Positions 32,621-40,981 of a DNA stretch of 64,000 nt are shown here, one piece after another. The notes beneath the pieces were generated by a model. That model was not told the DNA's origin. It made no database searches and saw nothing but the letters and a program-made list of their open reading frames with translations. Both the position numbers and the translations under genes were made by a program. How positions within the stretch are numbered: the first letter of the stretch is position 1; each line of letters opens with the position of its first letter. Source of the DNA: an uncultured Lentisphaerota bacterium (GTDB lineage: Bacteria; Verrucomicrobiota; Kiritimatiellia; CAIQIC01); assembly GCA_903889245.1 (NCBI GenBank), contig CAISWQ010000001.1, forward strand, positions 18,860 to 82,859, in the 5' to 3' direction.

Positions 32621-33478
32621 ATGGTTCAAAAAGACGGCTTATACGTCATCATGGGTCTGCTCGACGCCGACTCCATCGCCTATGCCATCGGGCAGGAAAT
32701 CCAGCGGTGGGGCGGCCAAGTGGTTTACACGGTTCAGAACGAGCGGCTGAAGCGGATTTTCTTCGACCGCAGCGACAAGCTGACGGCGGAGGAAAAAGCC
32801 GCGCTGCGCATCGAGTTCTGCGACGTGACCAAGGAAGTGGAAGTCCGCGATCTATTTGAGCGGCTCGGCCCGGTTTGCGGCGTCGTCCACTCCATCGCGT
32901 TCGCCAATCCCAAGACCTGCCTCGGCGAGAACATCTTCACGAACGCGGTGGATGATCTCAAGAACGCTTTCCACATCAGTTGCGCCTCGCTCGCGACCGT
33001 GGCCCACTACGCGCTGCCGCACCTCAAGAACGGCGGCGCGATCCTCGCGCTCACGTTCGAGAGCCGCAAGGCCTTCCCGTTCTACAACTGGATGGGCGTC
33101 AACAAGGCCGCGCTCGAGGCGCTCGTCCGCGCGCTCGCCCGTCAGTACGGGCATCAGCTCGTGCGCGTCAACGCGATCAGCGCCGGCCCGCTGTTGACCA
33201 AGGCGGCGAAGGCGATTCCGCATTACTCGCACCTCGCGCGCGTCTGGCGCAAGATGAGCCCGCTGCCGTGGGATGTGATGGAAGACAAAACCGAGGTCGC
33301 CAACGCCGCCGCGTTCCTGCTCGGCAATCTATCCAAGAAGATCACCGGCCAGATCATCTACGTGGATGGTGGCGCGAGCATCGTCGGCGGCGACCTGCTA
33401 CCGCAGGAAAGACCCCACGGCGAAGAGGAAGTCCACGCCCTGGCTGAGCAAAGCGGTCTGACCCTCTCCCCCGAATAA
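32621..33478 (+). CDS. fabI: Enoyl-[acyl-carrier-protein] reductase, FabI type
   Basis: This 285-residue short-chain dehydrogenase carries out the last reduction of fatty acid elongation with NAD(P)H. The cofactor loop is in YVIMGLLDADSIAYAIGQEI, the SIA of FabI. VVHSIAFANPKTCLGENIF is the strand-4 region. The active site Tyr145 and Lys152 are spaced Y-x6-K (FYNWMGVNKAAL), as in FabI. RVNAISAGPLLTKAAKAI and GQIIYVDGGASI complete the fold. The C-terminal tail of about 30 residues is longer than in E. coli. It stands alone, with a terminator behind. Confidence 0.9.
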   Translation: MVQKDGLYVIMGLLDADSIAYAIGQEIQRWGGQVVYTVQNERLKRIFFDRSDKLTAEEKAALRIEFCDVTKEVEVRDLFERLGPVCGVVHSIAFANPKTCLGENIFTNAVDDLKNAFHISCASLATVAHYALPHLKNGGAILALTFESRKAFPFYNWMGVNKAALEALVRALARQYGHQLVRVNAISAGPLLTKAAKAIPHYSHLARVWRKMSPLPWDVMEDKTEVANAAAFLLGNLSKKITGQIIYVDGGASIVGGDLLPQERPHGEEEVHALAEQSGLTLSPE

Positions 33479-33494
33479 GGTCAGCCGATAGCCT

Positions 33495-33550
33495 GCGCGC
33501 CCGATTCCAATCCTTGGAAACGGGCGCGCTTGTTTTTCCAAGGCTTGGAC
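33495..33550. repeat. 31-bp-phased palindrome array G (2 copies) nested in a terminator
   Basis: Cores are centred at 33512 (CCAATCCTTGG) and 33543 (CCAAGGCTTGG), 31 bp apart. The first copy is wrapped by perfectly pairing GC arms (33495-33503 with 33521-33529, GCGCGCCCG). The stem is followed by TTGTTTTT, whose T-run is the left arm of the second copy. It sits between the convergent ends of fabI and the TrpB2-like gene and should terminate fabI. Confidence 0.92.
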
Positions 33551-33681
33551 GACCCTGCGCCATGCAACACGATCCCACTCGCAGCAGCGTGGCAGGAGAA
33601 TCCATTGGTGTTACAGAGAAAGACACCCTCAACCAAGAACTCCTTGGAAGTCACGCTGCGCGCAGAACTACAGGTCCGAGA

Positions 33682-34989
33682 TCAGGCGTTACTAAGGTGC
33701 CCGGAGAAGTAGGCGTCGTAGGAGGTCATATCCATCATGCCGTGGCCGGAGAGGTTGAAGAGAATCACCTTCTTCTCGCCGGACTCGCGCGCCTTTACCG
33801 CCTCATCAATCGTGGCGGCAATGGCGTGCGAGGACTCGGGCGCAGGCACGATGCCTTCTGTTCGCGCGAAGGTGACCGCGCTCTCGAAGACCTTGAGCTG
33901 GTGATAGGCCACCGCCTCGATCAAACCGAGCTTATAGAGATGGCTGACGGTCGGAGCCATCCCGTGATAACGCAAACCGCCGGCGTGAATCTTTGGCGGC
34001 ATGAAATCGTGACCGAGCGTGTACATCATCATCAGGGGTGTCAGGCCCTCGGTGTCGCCGAAGTCGTAGCGCAGTTGGCCGGTGGTCAGCGAGGCGCACG
34101 AGGACGGCTCGACCGCGACGATGCGGGTTTTCTTCTTATCCGTGATCTTTTCGCGCACATAGGGGAAGGCGATGCCGGCAAAATTACTGCCGCCGCCCAC
34201 GCAACCGATGACAACATCGGGTTGCTCGCCCGCCATGGCCAGTTGCTGCTGGCATTCCTGGCCAATGATGGTTTGGTGCATGCAAACATGATTAAGCACG
34301 CTGCCGAGGGAGTACTTCGTGCCGGGATTGTGAACGGTATCCTCGATCGCCTCGCTGATCGCGATGCCGAGACTGCCGGGACAATCCGGATCGGCCTTGT
34401 GAACCTTGCGCCCGTACTCGGTCTGGTCGCTTGGGCTGGGGTACACGCTCGCACCCCACGTCTGCATCATCATCTTGCGATAGGGCTTCTGGTGGAAGCT
34501 GACTTTGACCATGTAGACGCGGCATTCGAGACCAAAGAGGCGGCAGGCAAGCGCGAGTGAACTGCCCCACTGCCCCGCGCCGGTCTCGGTGGCCAGACGT
34601 GTGGTCCCGGCGAGCTTGTTATAGTAGGCCTGCGGAATCGCGGTGTTCGGCTTGTGGCTGCCGGCGGGACTGACGCCTTCATATTTATAATAGATATGCG
34701 CCGGCGTTTGCAGGGCCTGCTCCAGACGGACCGCGCGCAACAACGGGGTGGGGCGCCATAGCGCATAAATGTTGCGTACCTCTTCGGGGATCGTCACGTA
34801 ACGTTCGGGACACATCTCCTGCATCACGAGATTTTCCGGAAAAATGGCGAGCATATCCTGCAAAGAAACCGGCTGCTTCGTGCCCGGATGCAACGGTGGG
34901 GGCATCGGCTCCGGCATGTCGGCCAGGATGTTATACCACTGGGTCGGGATGTCTTTCTGCGTTAGATCGAACCGCGTCGGTTGTGCCAT
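33682..34989 (-). CDS. TrpB-like pyridoxal-phosphate-dependent enzyme (TrpB2)
   Basis: This 435-residue protein starts at ATG 34989, preceded by AGGAGC. The PLP lysine lies in [34 protein letters not shown] and the glycine-rich phosphate loop [18 protein letters not shown] are those of tryptophan synthase beta. The N-terminal [21 protein letters not shown] and the overall length define the TrpB2 group, which condenses indole and serine, often without a TrpA partner nearby, or may act as a serine deaminase. No other trp gene is in the window. Confidence 0.92.
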   Translation of the reverse strand: MAQPTRFDLTQKDIPTQWYNILADMPEPMPPPLHPGTKQPVSLQDMLAIFPENLVMQEMCPERYVTIPEEVRNIYALWRPTPLLRAVRLEQALQTPAHIYYKYEGVSPAGSHKPNTAIPQAYYNKLAGTTRLATETGAGQWGSSLALACRLFGLECRVYMVKVSFHQKPYRKMMMQTWGASVYPSPSDQTEYGRKVHKADPDCPGSLGIAISEAIEDTVHNPGTKYSLGSVLNHVCMHQTIIGQECQQQLAMAGEQPDVVIGCVGGGSNFAGIAFPYVREKITDKKKTRIVAVEPSSCASLTTGQLRYDFGDTEGLTPLMMMYTLGHDFMPPKIHAGGLRYHGMAPTVSHLYKLGLIEAVAYHQLKVFESAVTFARTEGIVPAPESSHAIAATIDEAVKARESGEKKVILFNLSGHGMMDMTSYDAYFSGHLSNA

Positions 34990-35089
34990 GGTTGTGCTCC
35001 TGTTCTTAAAAAGACGACGCGCAGTGTAGGCAAACCGGCCCGCGGCGTCAACGACCGCGTGCGGGGTGCACGGTTCGGTTGGGGGCAGA

Positions 35090-35108
35090 CCGCGCACGGA
35101 GTGCGCGG
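35090..35108. repeat. CCGCGCAC-GGA-GTGCGCGG hairpin
   Basis: An eight-base perfect stem with a GGA loop, followed by CCTAAAAAA, lies in the 179-base gap between the rhamnosidase-like gene end and the TrpB2 start. It resembles the GCGCGGCC end of the GTAGGCC elements, but is not the same sequence. Confidence 0.6.
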
Positions 35109-35168
35109 CCTAAAAAATTTCCCTACCACAAATCGGCCATCTTCAATCTGCCATCGGCAAGGCTTCCC

Positions 35169-37664
35169 TCACGGCTTCAGGTCAAGCGCGTTGCTGCCGC
35201 CGGCGAGTTTCTGTTCCTTGCCATGCCAGACGAAGGCGCCGGTGAGGCCGGCGGGCAGCGTGGCGGTGCCGTGGCAACGGTCGCCCTCGAAGGCGAGGTC
35301 GAGGTCAATGAAGCCATCGGGGTGGGGCGTATGGGTGACGAGCTTGGGCAGCTTGCCCGGCTGTGGCGCGATGCGGACGGTGCGGAAGCCGTTCGAGGCG
35401 GGGCGGATGCCGGCGATGCTGGCGTGCAGGTGGAAGAGCGGATGGCTGCCCCACGCGTGGCAGTCTGAACGCGTATTGCCCGGCGCCTCCACCGGCGTCT
35501 TGAGGCCCTGCTTCACGAGGTCCTTCCAGAAGCTCATCTTCTCGACGATCAAATCGCCGCGCCCGAACTTCTGCCACGTCTCCAGGAGGTAGAAGTTGAA
35601 GTAGATCGTCGCGCGCTTGAGGTCGGGTACGGTCAGCAGTTGCGAAAAGCAGCGCTTGGCCTGCTCGCCAGTGAGCGTATCGGTCAGCAGCGCGAGGCAC
35701 TGGCCGTGCTCGCTGTAGCTGCTGCGGTCGAGCACGTCGGCGATCAGCCCGCGCTGCTCGTCCCAGAATTTCGCGCGGACGGCGGCGGCGGTCTTCGCGG
35801 CCTTCCCGCGCAGGCGCTGCGCGAGCAGCGACTCGCCCAAGCCCTCCTCGACGGCGGCGGATTTCTGGAGCGCATAGATGTAGAGCAGGTTGTTCAGCGC
35901 CGAGAGGCCGCGGCCCTCGGGCGCATCGCCCACGTGCCAGCCGGGGACCCAGTCCATGAACGGCCAGCCGGGGAGATTCTCCAGCAGTCCCTCGCCATTG
36001 AGATAAGGCTCGAACTGCTCCAGCATCGCGCGCAGGCCGAGCGCGCGCGCCTTGACGAACGCGGAATCGTTGTGCCACTCGGCGTAATCGCCGAGCATCA
36101 GCGCCCAGATCATCGAGAACGTCGGCGAATGCTGCGGCTGGTTCGCCGGGAAGCGCTCGTTGACGAAGCCCCAGTTGCGGCGCGAGTAGTCGAACAGCTC
36201 CAGCGCGCGCTGCACGAGGCGGTCGTCGCGCGTCATGACGGAGGTGGTCAGCAGTTCGAGGCGCGTATCGCCGTCGTACATGAGCTGCTCGTAGTAGGGG
36301 CAGTCCATATAGGTTTCGTGCGTGCACATCTGGATGCCGCGCACGGCGAGCGCGATGACGCCATCGAGCTCGGGATCGCCGGCCTCGAAACGGCCTTCGT
36401 TCTCGTGCGGGTAGCGGTTCTCGTTGAGCACGAGGCGGTGGAGTACCAGCGGCTCGCCCGCTGTTTTGATGGAGAGCAGACACCAGCGGCCCGCGCGCCA
36501 CCAGAGCGTGGTGAACTTCTGGTGCGCCCCGCCGGCAGGCAGGAAGGAGTCGGTCATGCCGTGGAAATTCTTGCCGATGAACTCGCCGCGGTGGCCCTTC
36601 TCCTTGGTTTTGGGGAAATAGAGGGATTCCTCCCAGCCCCAGTCGAGCCGCGCACCCGCGCCGCCGGAGACCTCGCACAGCGGATAGGCGCAGAAATAAT
36701 TGTCGAGATCCCACAGCAGGAACAGCTCGGCGTTCGCCGGAACGGTGACCTCGCCTGTGCCCGCGACCAGCGCCTGCCACTTGGGCAGCTCCGCGTGCTG
36801 CGCCTGCTCCGCGGTCATCACAGCGCCCTTCGTGTGCGCGCCCGTGCCGAGCGCGACGGCGCGGCCGGTGCAGACCTCGCGGTCAAATTGGTCGGGCAGG
36901 GTGGTGGGGAACAGCTTCCAGCCCGGCGAGCATTCGCCGTAGGGCGTCTTGTGCAGCGGCGGACGGATGACCTGCGCCTTGACGAACGTACCCGACTGCC
37001 ACTGCGGGCCGCAGCCGCGCGCCACCAACTGCGCGCCGACGAAAAACACGCCCGGCGTGAACTCGCAACCCGTAAGCTGCGCAACCTCCCACGCGGCCTT
37101 GCCGGTGGAGAGCAGCTTGTCGTAGGCGCCCTCGGCCTTCAGCAGGAAACCGCCGCGCCACGTAAGCTGCGCGCACGGCGCGTGCGGGCCGATGCTCCAC
37201 GCCAGCGCCTCGAGTTTGTGCGGGCCGGGCGCGAGCCCGATTTCGTAGGTGGCATAGGCCCAGTGCTCCACGTCGGAGCGGTCCGGCCCGCGCGCGATGC
37301 GTACGCCATCGAGGAACAGCTCGAACCGCTCATCGGCCGTCACATGAATACGCAGCGGCGCAGCCCCCGCCGTGAACTCCTTGCGGAAGCGCAGCACCAC
37401 CGGCTCGCGCCAGCCGATGGAGAAATGATCGGCGCGCCCGACCTTCGGCACATGCGCGTGCTCCGGGTGCCAGATCCACGCCGCCTCATCAATCGGCTGC
37501 GACGCGCTGATGCCGATATTGCCCATGTGCAGTTGCGGCGGCAGAAAAACTTTTTTGACCACCGGCGCGGCCGGTGCGGCCAGTGCAGGGAACGCGAGCA
37601 GCAGGGCGAGCAGGGCGAGGCGGGTTGGCATGGCGACACGCTTTCTGTTTTGCTTTTGGTTCAT
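35169..37664 (-). CDS. Alpha-L-rhamnosidase-like (GH78) six-hairpin glycosidase, secreted
   Basis: This 831-residue exported protein has a signal peptide around residues 12-30 (TRLALLALLLAFPALA). ATG 37664 is used, but ATG 37631, eleven codons later, is a fair alternative. N-terminal beta-sandwich domains (EAAWIWHPEHAHVPKV, FRKEFTAGAAPLRIHVTADERFELFLDGVRI) precede the (alpha/alpha)6 catalytic barrel, starting near YMDCPYYEQLMYDGDTRLE. That is the acidic motif family GH78 uses for rhamnose removal. C-terminal WGSHPLFHLHASIAGIRP is also typical. Release of rhamnose from plant or algal glycans is the likely role. It is divergent from the aldolase operon. Confidence 0.85.
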   Translation of the reverse strand: MNQKQNRKRVAMPTRLALLALLLAFPALAAPAAPVVKKVFLPPQLHMGNIGISASQPIDEAAWIWHPEHAHVPKVGRADHFSIGWREPVVLRFRKEFTAGAAPLRIHVTADERFELFLDGVRIARGPDRSDVEHWAYATYEIGLAPGPHKLEALAWSIGPHAPCAQLTWRGGFLLKAEGAYDKLLSTGKAAWEVAQLTGCEFTPGVFFVGAQLVARGCGPQWQSGTFVKAQVIRPPLHKTPYGECSPGWKLFPTTLPDQFDREVCTGRAVALGTGAHTKGAVMTAEQAQHAELPKWQALVAGTGEVTVPANAELFLLWDLDNYFCAYPLCEVSGGAGARLDWGWEESLYFPKTKEKGHRGEFIGKNFHGMTDSFLPAGGAHQKFTTLWWRAGRWCLLSIKTAGEPLVLHRLVLNENRYPHENEGRFEAGDPELDGVIALAVRGIQMCTHETYMDCPYYEQLMYDGDTRLELLTTSVMTRDDRLVQRALELFDYSRRNWGFVNERFPANQPQHSPTFSMIWALMLGDYAEWHNDSAFVKARALGLRAMLEQFEPYLNGEGLLENLPGWPFMDWVPGWHVGDAPEGRGLSALNNLLYIYALQKSAAVEEGLGESLLAQRLRGKAAKTAAAVRAKFWDEQRGLIADVLDRSSYSEHGQCLALLTDTLTGEQAKRCFSQLLTVPDLKRATIYFNFYLLETWQKFGRGDLIVEKMSFWKDLVKQGLKTPVEAPGNTRSDCHAWGSHPLFHLHASIAGIRPASNGFRTVRIAPQPGKLPKLVTHTPHPDGFIDLDLAFEGDRCHGTATLPAGLTGAFVWHGKEQKLAGGSNALDLKP

Positions 37665-37721
37665 GGCTTTGAACGGCGCGTATCCAACGCAGAAGCGGAA
37701 GGGAAAGCAAGCCAAACCACG

Positions 37722-37740
37722 TTTTCCAAGCCTTGGAAAA
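37722..37740. repeat. Palindrome locus H (single full copy)
   Basis: One perfect TTTTCCAAGCCTTGGAAAA is centred at 37731. No second copy lies 31 bp away on either side. A half-like TTTTTCCAAAAACTTCGG lies 35-45 bp downstream. The position is the divergent gap between the rhamnosidase-like gene and the aldolase gene. Confidence 0.9.
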
Positions 37741-37791
37741 GTTGCGTAGCGCGGGATTTCTTTTTCCAAAAACTTCGGGCAGGATGGGCGC

Positions 37792-38715
37792 ATGACGAAC
37801 ACCTATCAGGGCATCATTCCGCCGCTGGTGACGCCGCTGACCGGCCGCGACGCGCTCGACGTGGCGGGGCTGGAGCGGCTGATCGAGCACGTGCTCGCCG
37901 GCGGCGTCAGCGGCATCTTCATCCTCGGCACGACGGGCGAAGGGCCGAGCTTGAGCTACCGGCTGCGCCGCGAGTTGATCGAGCGCACGTGCCAGTTCGT
38001 GCGGCAGCGCGTGCGCGTATTGGTGGGCATCACGGACACGGCGTTCGTCGAGTCGGTGAACGTCGCGCAATGGGCGGCGGAAGCCGGCGCCGACGCGGTC
38101 GTGCTCGCGCCGCCCTACTATCTGCCGGAGGGCCAGCCGGAGTTGCGGGAATATCTCGACTGCCTGGTGCCGGAACTGCCGCTGCCGCTCTTCCTCTATA
38201 ACATGCCGGCGCTGACCAAGGTTCAGTACGAGTTGGACACACTGCGCCACGCGATGGACAACCCGCGCATCATCGGGCTCAAGGACAGTTCGGGGAACAT
38301 GATCTACTTTCATCGTGTGATCGGGCTACTGAAGCACCGCCCGGACTGGGCGTTGCTGGTCGGACCCGAGGAGCTGCTCTCCGACGCCGTGTTCGCCGGG
38401 GGACATGGCGGCGTCAACGGCGGCGCGAACATTTTTCCGCGCCTCTATGTGGATTTGTTCGAGGCGGCGCGCGCCGGCGACATCGCGCGGGCGCGCGAGT
38501 TGCACGCACAGGTGATGCGGGTCGGCGGGCTCTATGGCGTCGGGCGGCATCCTTCCGCCATCATCAAGGGCATCAAGTGCGCGCTCTCCGTGCTGGGGAT
38601 TTGCGACGACTTCATGGCCGAGCCGTTCCACCGGTTCCTGAAACCGGAGCGTGAGAAGGTGAAAATGCTTCTGGCCGGCATGAAAACGGAATCACGCGGG
38701 GAGGTAAGCGCATGA
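37792..38715 (+). CDS. Dihydrodipicolinate synthase / N-acetylneuraminate lyase family aldolase
   Basis: This 307-residue TIM-barrel aldolase of class I type has the pyruvate-binding GTTGEGPS, the tyrosine region APPYYLPEGQ and FLYNMPALT, and the Schiff-base lysine in GLKDSSGNM. In true DapA the FLYNMPALT position reads YNxPxRT, with an Arg that binds the aldehyde carboxylate. Here it reads MPALT, as in N-acetylneuraminate lyase (IPALS). Cleavage of a sugar acid, possibly sialic acid, is therefore more likely than lysine synthesis. The stop overlaps the next start (ATGA), and the operon ends with a sialidase-domain fusion. Confidence 0.88.
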   Translation: MTNTYQGIIPPLVTPLTGRDALDVAGLERLIEHVLAGGVSGIFILGTTGEGPSLSYRLRRELIERTCQFVRQRVRVLVGITDTAFVESVNVAQWAAEAGADAVVLAPPYYLPEGQPELREYLDCLVPELPLPLFLYNMPALTKVQYELDTLRHAMDNPRIIGLKDSSGNMIYFHRVIGLLKHRPDWALLVGPEELLSDAVFAGGHGGVNGGANIFPRLYVDLFEAARAGDIARARELHAQVMRVGGLYGVGRHPSAIIKGIKCALSVLGICDDFMAEPFHRFLKPEREKVKMLLAGMKTESRGEVSA

Positions 38716-40970
38716 AGATGGGAAATGTTCGTGGTGTGGTGCTGCTTCTGATGGCCCTCATGGTCGGGCGGACTGCTCTGGCTGCGAAGCTGCCGGAAGC
38801 CAAAGTTGTTCTGGCTGACGCCGTGGCGGTGTGGCCGATGGGCGACCTCAACTCCGCCGATGGCAAGAGCCCGCTCAAGCCGCACGGCGCGGCCAAGGTT
38901 GGTGTGGAACTCCAGGGTGCCGAGCGCGAGGCTTCGCTGGCGCGCGGCGGCGATGGCAAGGTGGCGGAGATCGTGCCCGGTGGCTGGCTTGATGCCGGGC
39001 AGGGCGGCGGCGGTGGCCTGAATCTCAAGGGCAGCGCGATGACGCTGCTGCTGCGGCTGCGTAATCCATCCGGGAGCTGGAACCCCGGCGAGCTGTTCTG
39101 CAAGCACGGCGGACATGAGAAGCTGGTCTATAACCTGTACGTCAACGGCGACAGCCTTGGCTTCGAGTTCGGCGCCGAGGGCCAACCGCGCCTGGCCGGC
39201 CAGGCCACCATCGCCACCAGCACGCTGGACCCGAAGCAGTGGCACGACGTGATCGCGCGCTATGATGGGACCAATTTGGTCTTGTTCCTTGATGGCTGGG
39301 CCGCCGCGCGTACGAAAGCCAGTGGCTCACTGCGGCAGGGCAACACCGAGCCGGTACTGATTGGCAAGCGCGGCTTCACCGGCCAGCTTGATCACGCGGC
39401 GCTGTGGCAGCGCGCACTGACCGATGATGAGGTGGTGGCGCTGTCCGGCGGCGAGGCGATGCTGAAGGCGCGCCGCGAGGCGCTGGCGAAGAAGATCGAG
39501 GCCAAGATCGGGCGCGAGGGCCTGACGCTCGCCGACCAGTTGCGCGGCGCGCGCGAGTTGCGGGAGCGGCTGTGGAACGATCCGTTGCGGCCGCGCTATC
39601 ACCTGCTGCCGCCGGACGGAATGTGGAACGACATCAACGGCACGATCTGGTGGAAGGGCCGCTATCACGTCTTCTTTCTCGGCCGGCTCGCGCCGGATGT
39701 GGCGACGATTTTGAGCGGCAAGGATAGCGACCACGCGCGCGAGACGTGGCTGCACGCCTCCAGCCGTGATCTCGTGCATTGGGTGCATCATCCGCCCGCG
39801 CTGGTGCCGGTGTTCGATGGCTCGATGCCGCGCGGCCTCTATAGCGGCGACATGATGGACAACATGCCCGTGCCGACGATCATCGTGCATGTGCCGGGAC
39901 AGGGGACGTGCCTCTTCACCGCCGAGGATGATGAGCTGCTTCATTGGAAGCCGCACCCGAACAACCCGGTGATTCCCGCGAGCAACGCGCCGCCGGAGGC
40001 AGTGATCTTTGACCCCTGCGGCTGGAAGGAAGGTGACGTCTATTACGCGCTGGTCGGCAACAAAAACAAGACGCCCGGCTACGAGGGCGACTCGACCAGC
40101 CTCTTCCGCTCGCGCGATCTCGCGCACTGGGAATATCGCGGGCCGTTCTACAAGTCGGAGCGGCGCTGGACCGATCCGATCGAGGACTGCGCCTGCCCGG
40201 ACTTTTTCCCGCTCGGCAGCAAGCACATGCTGCTGATGCACACGCACCGGCCCTATGGCCAGGCGCAGTACTACATCGGCCGCTATGAGAAGGAACGCTT
40301 CTATCCCGAAGTCCACGGCCGCATGACCTGGCCGGGCGGCGAACTGTGCGCGCCCGAAACCCTGCTCGACGACAAGGGTCGCCGGATTTTCTGGGGCTGG
40401 ATTCACGAGTCGGGCCCGGCCACCAACGGCTGGAAATCGGTTGCCAGCCTGCCGCGTGTGCTCTCGCTCGCCGCCGACAGCTCACTGCGTATCGAGCCTG
40501 CGCCGGAACTGGAAGCCTTGCGTTGCAATCGCAGGCAGCCGGGGATGCTTTCGGAGTTGTGCAACTCCGAAAGCATCCTCAAGGACGTGCGCGGCGATTG
40601 CCTGGAAATGGCGCTCACCATCGAGCCCGGCGACGCGGAAGAGTTCGGCCTGAAGGTGCGTTGCTCGCCGGATGGCGAGGAGCAAACCGCCATCGTCTGT
40701 GCGCCGCGGGCCAAGACGCTGCGGACCGAGTGTGGCACGCTGAAGAAGCAAGTCGCGCCGTTCGAACTGAAGCCCGGCGAGCCGCTGCAGTTGCGCGTGT
40801 TCCTCGACCGCTCGGTGCTGGAGGTGTTTGCCAACGGACGCCAATGCCTCACGCAACGTATCTATCCAACGCGCGCCGACAGCCTCGGCATCAAGCTCTT
40901 CAGCCGTGGCGGTGGCATGAAGGTGAAGAAGCTCGATGTCTGGGATATGAGCCCGGTCAACAGTTGGTGA
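38712..40970 (+). CDS. Secreted LamG + GH32-like five-bladed propeller protein
   Basis: This 752-residue protein has a signal peptide to about residue 24. Residues 30-250 are a concanavalin-like LamG domain (WHDVIARYDGTNLVLFLDGW). Residues 295-610 are a GH32/GH43-type propeller with YHLLPPDGMWNDINGTIWWKGRYHVFF, then FDPCGWKEGDVYYALVG, then CACPDFFPLG, then a C-terminal beta-sandwich with VFLDRSVLEVFANG as in invertases. The nucleophile Asp (NDING) and the transition-state Asp (FDP) are kept. The acid/base Glu of the usual ECP motif reads ACP, so activity is doubtful or altered. Residues near 610-623 are encoded by a perfect hairpin inserted in frame. Confidence 0.85.
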   Translation: MKMGNVRGVVLLLMALMVGRTALAAKLPEAKVVLADAVAVWPMGDLNSADGKSPLKPHGAAKVGVELQGAEREASLARGGDGKVAEIVPGGWLDAGQGGGGGLNLKGSAMTLLLRLRNPSGSWNPGELFCKHGGHEKLVYNLYVNGDSLGFEFGAEGQPRLAGQATIATSTLDPKQWHDVIARYDGTNLVLFLDGWAAARTKASGSLRQGNTEPVLIGKRGFTGQLDHAALWQRALTDDEVVALSGGEAMLKARREALAKKIEAKIGREGLTLADQLRGARELRERLWNDPLRPRYHLLPPDGMWNDINGTIWWKGRYHVFFLGRLAPDVATILSGKDSDHARETWLHASSRDLVHWVHHPPALVPVFDGSMPRGLYSGDMMDNMPVPTIIVHVPGQGTCLFTAEDDELLHWKPHPNNPVIPASNAPPEAVIFDPCGWKEGDVYYALVGNKNKTPGYEGDSTSLFRSRDLAHWEYRGPFYKSERRWTDPIEDCACPDFFPLGSKHMLLMHTHRPYGQAQYYIGRYEKERFYPEVHGRMTWPGGELCAPETLLDDKGRRIFWGWIHESGPATNGWKSVASLPRVLSLAADSSLRIEPAPELEALRCNRRQPGMLSELCNSESILKDVRGDCLEMALTIEPGDAEEFGLKVRCSPDGEEQTAIVCAPRAKTLRTECGTLKKQVAPFELKPGEPLQLRVFLDRSVLEVFANGRQCLTQRIYPTRADSLGIKLFSRGGGMKVKKLDVWDMSPVNSW
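40543..40578. repeat. 17-bp-arm hairpin inside the GH32-like gene
   Basis: Arm 40543-40559 is the exact reverse complement of 40562-40578, loop TG. It is 36 bp long, a multiple of three, and in frame, adding a peptide of the form GMLSELCNSESIL to the linker between propeller and C-terminal sandwich. The core word GGAGTTGTGCAACTCC is symmetrical. Confidence 0.95.
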
Positions 40971-40981
40971 GGAAGCGAAGC

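Noticed and set aside
37761..37778. TTTTTCCAAAAACTTCGG as a second copy at locus H
   Set aside because: Only the left half fits, and the centre would be about 41 bp from the first copy, outside the phase.
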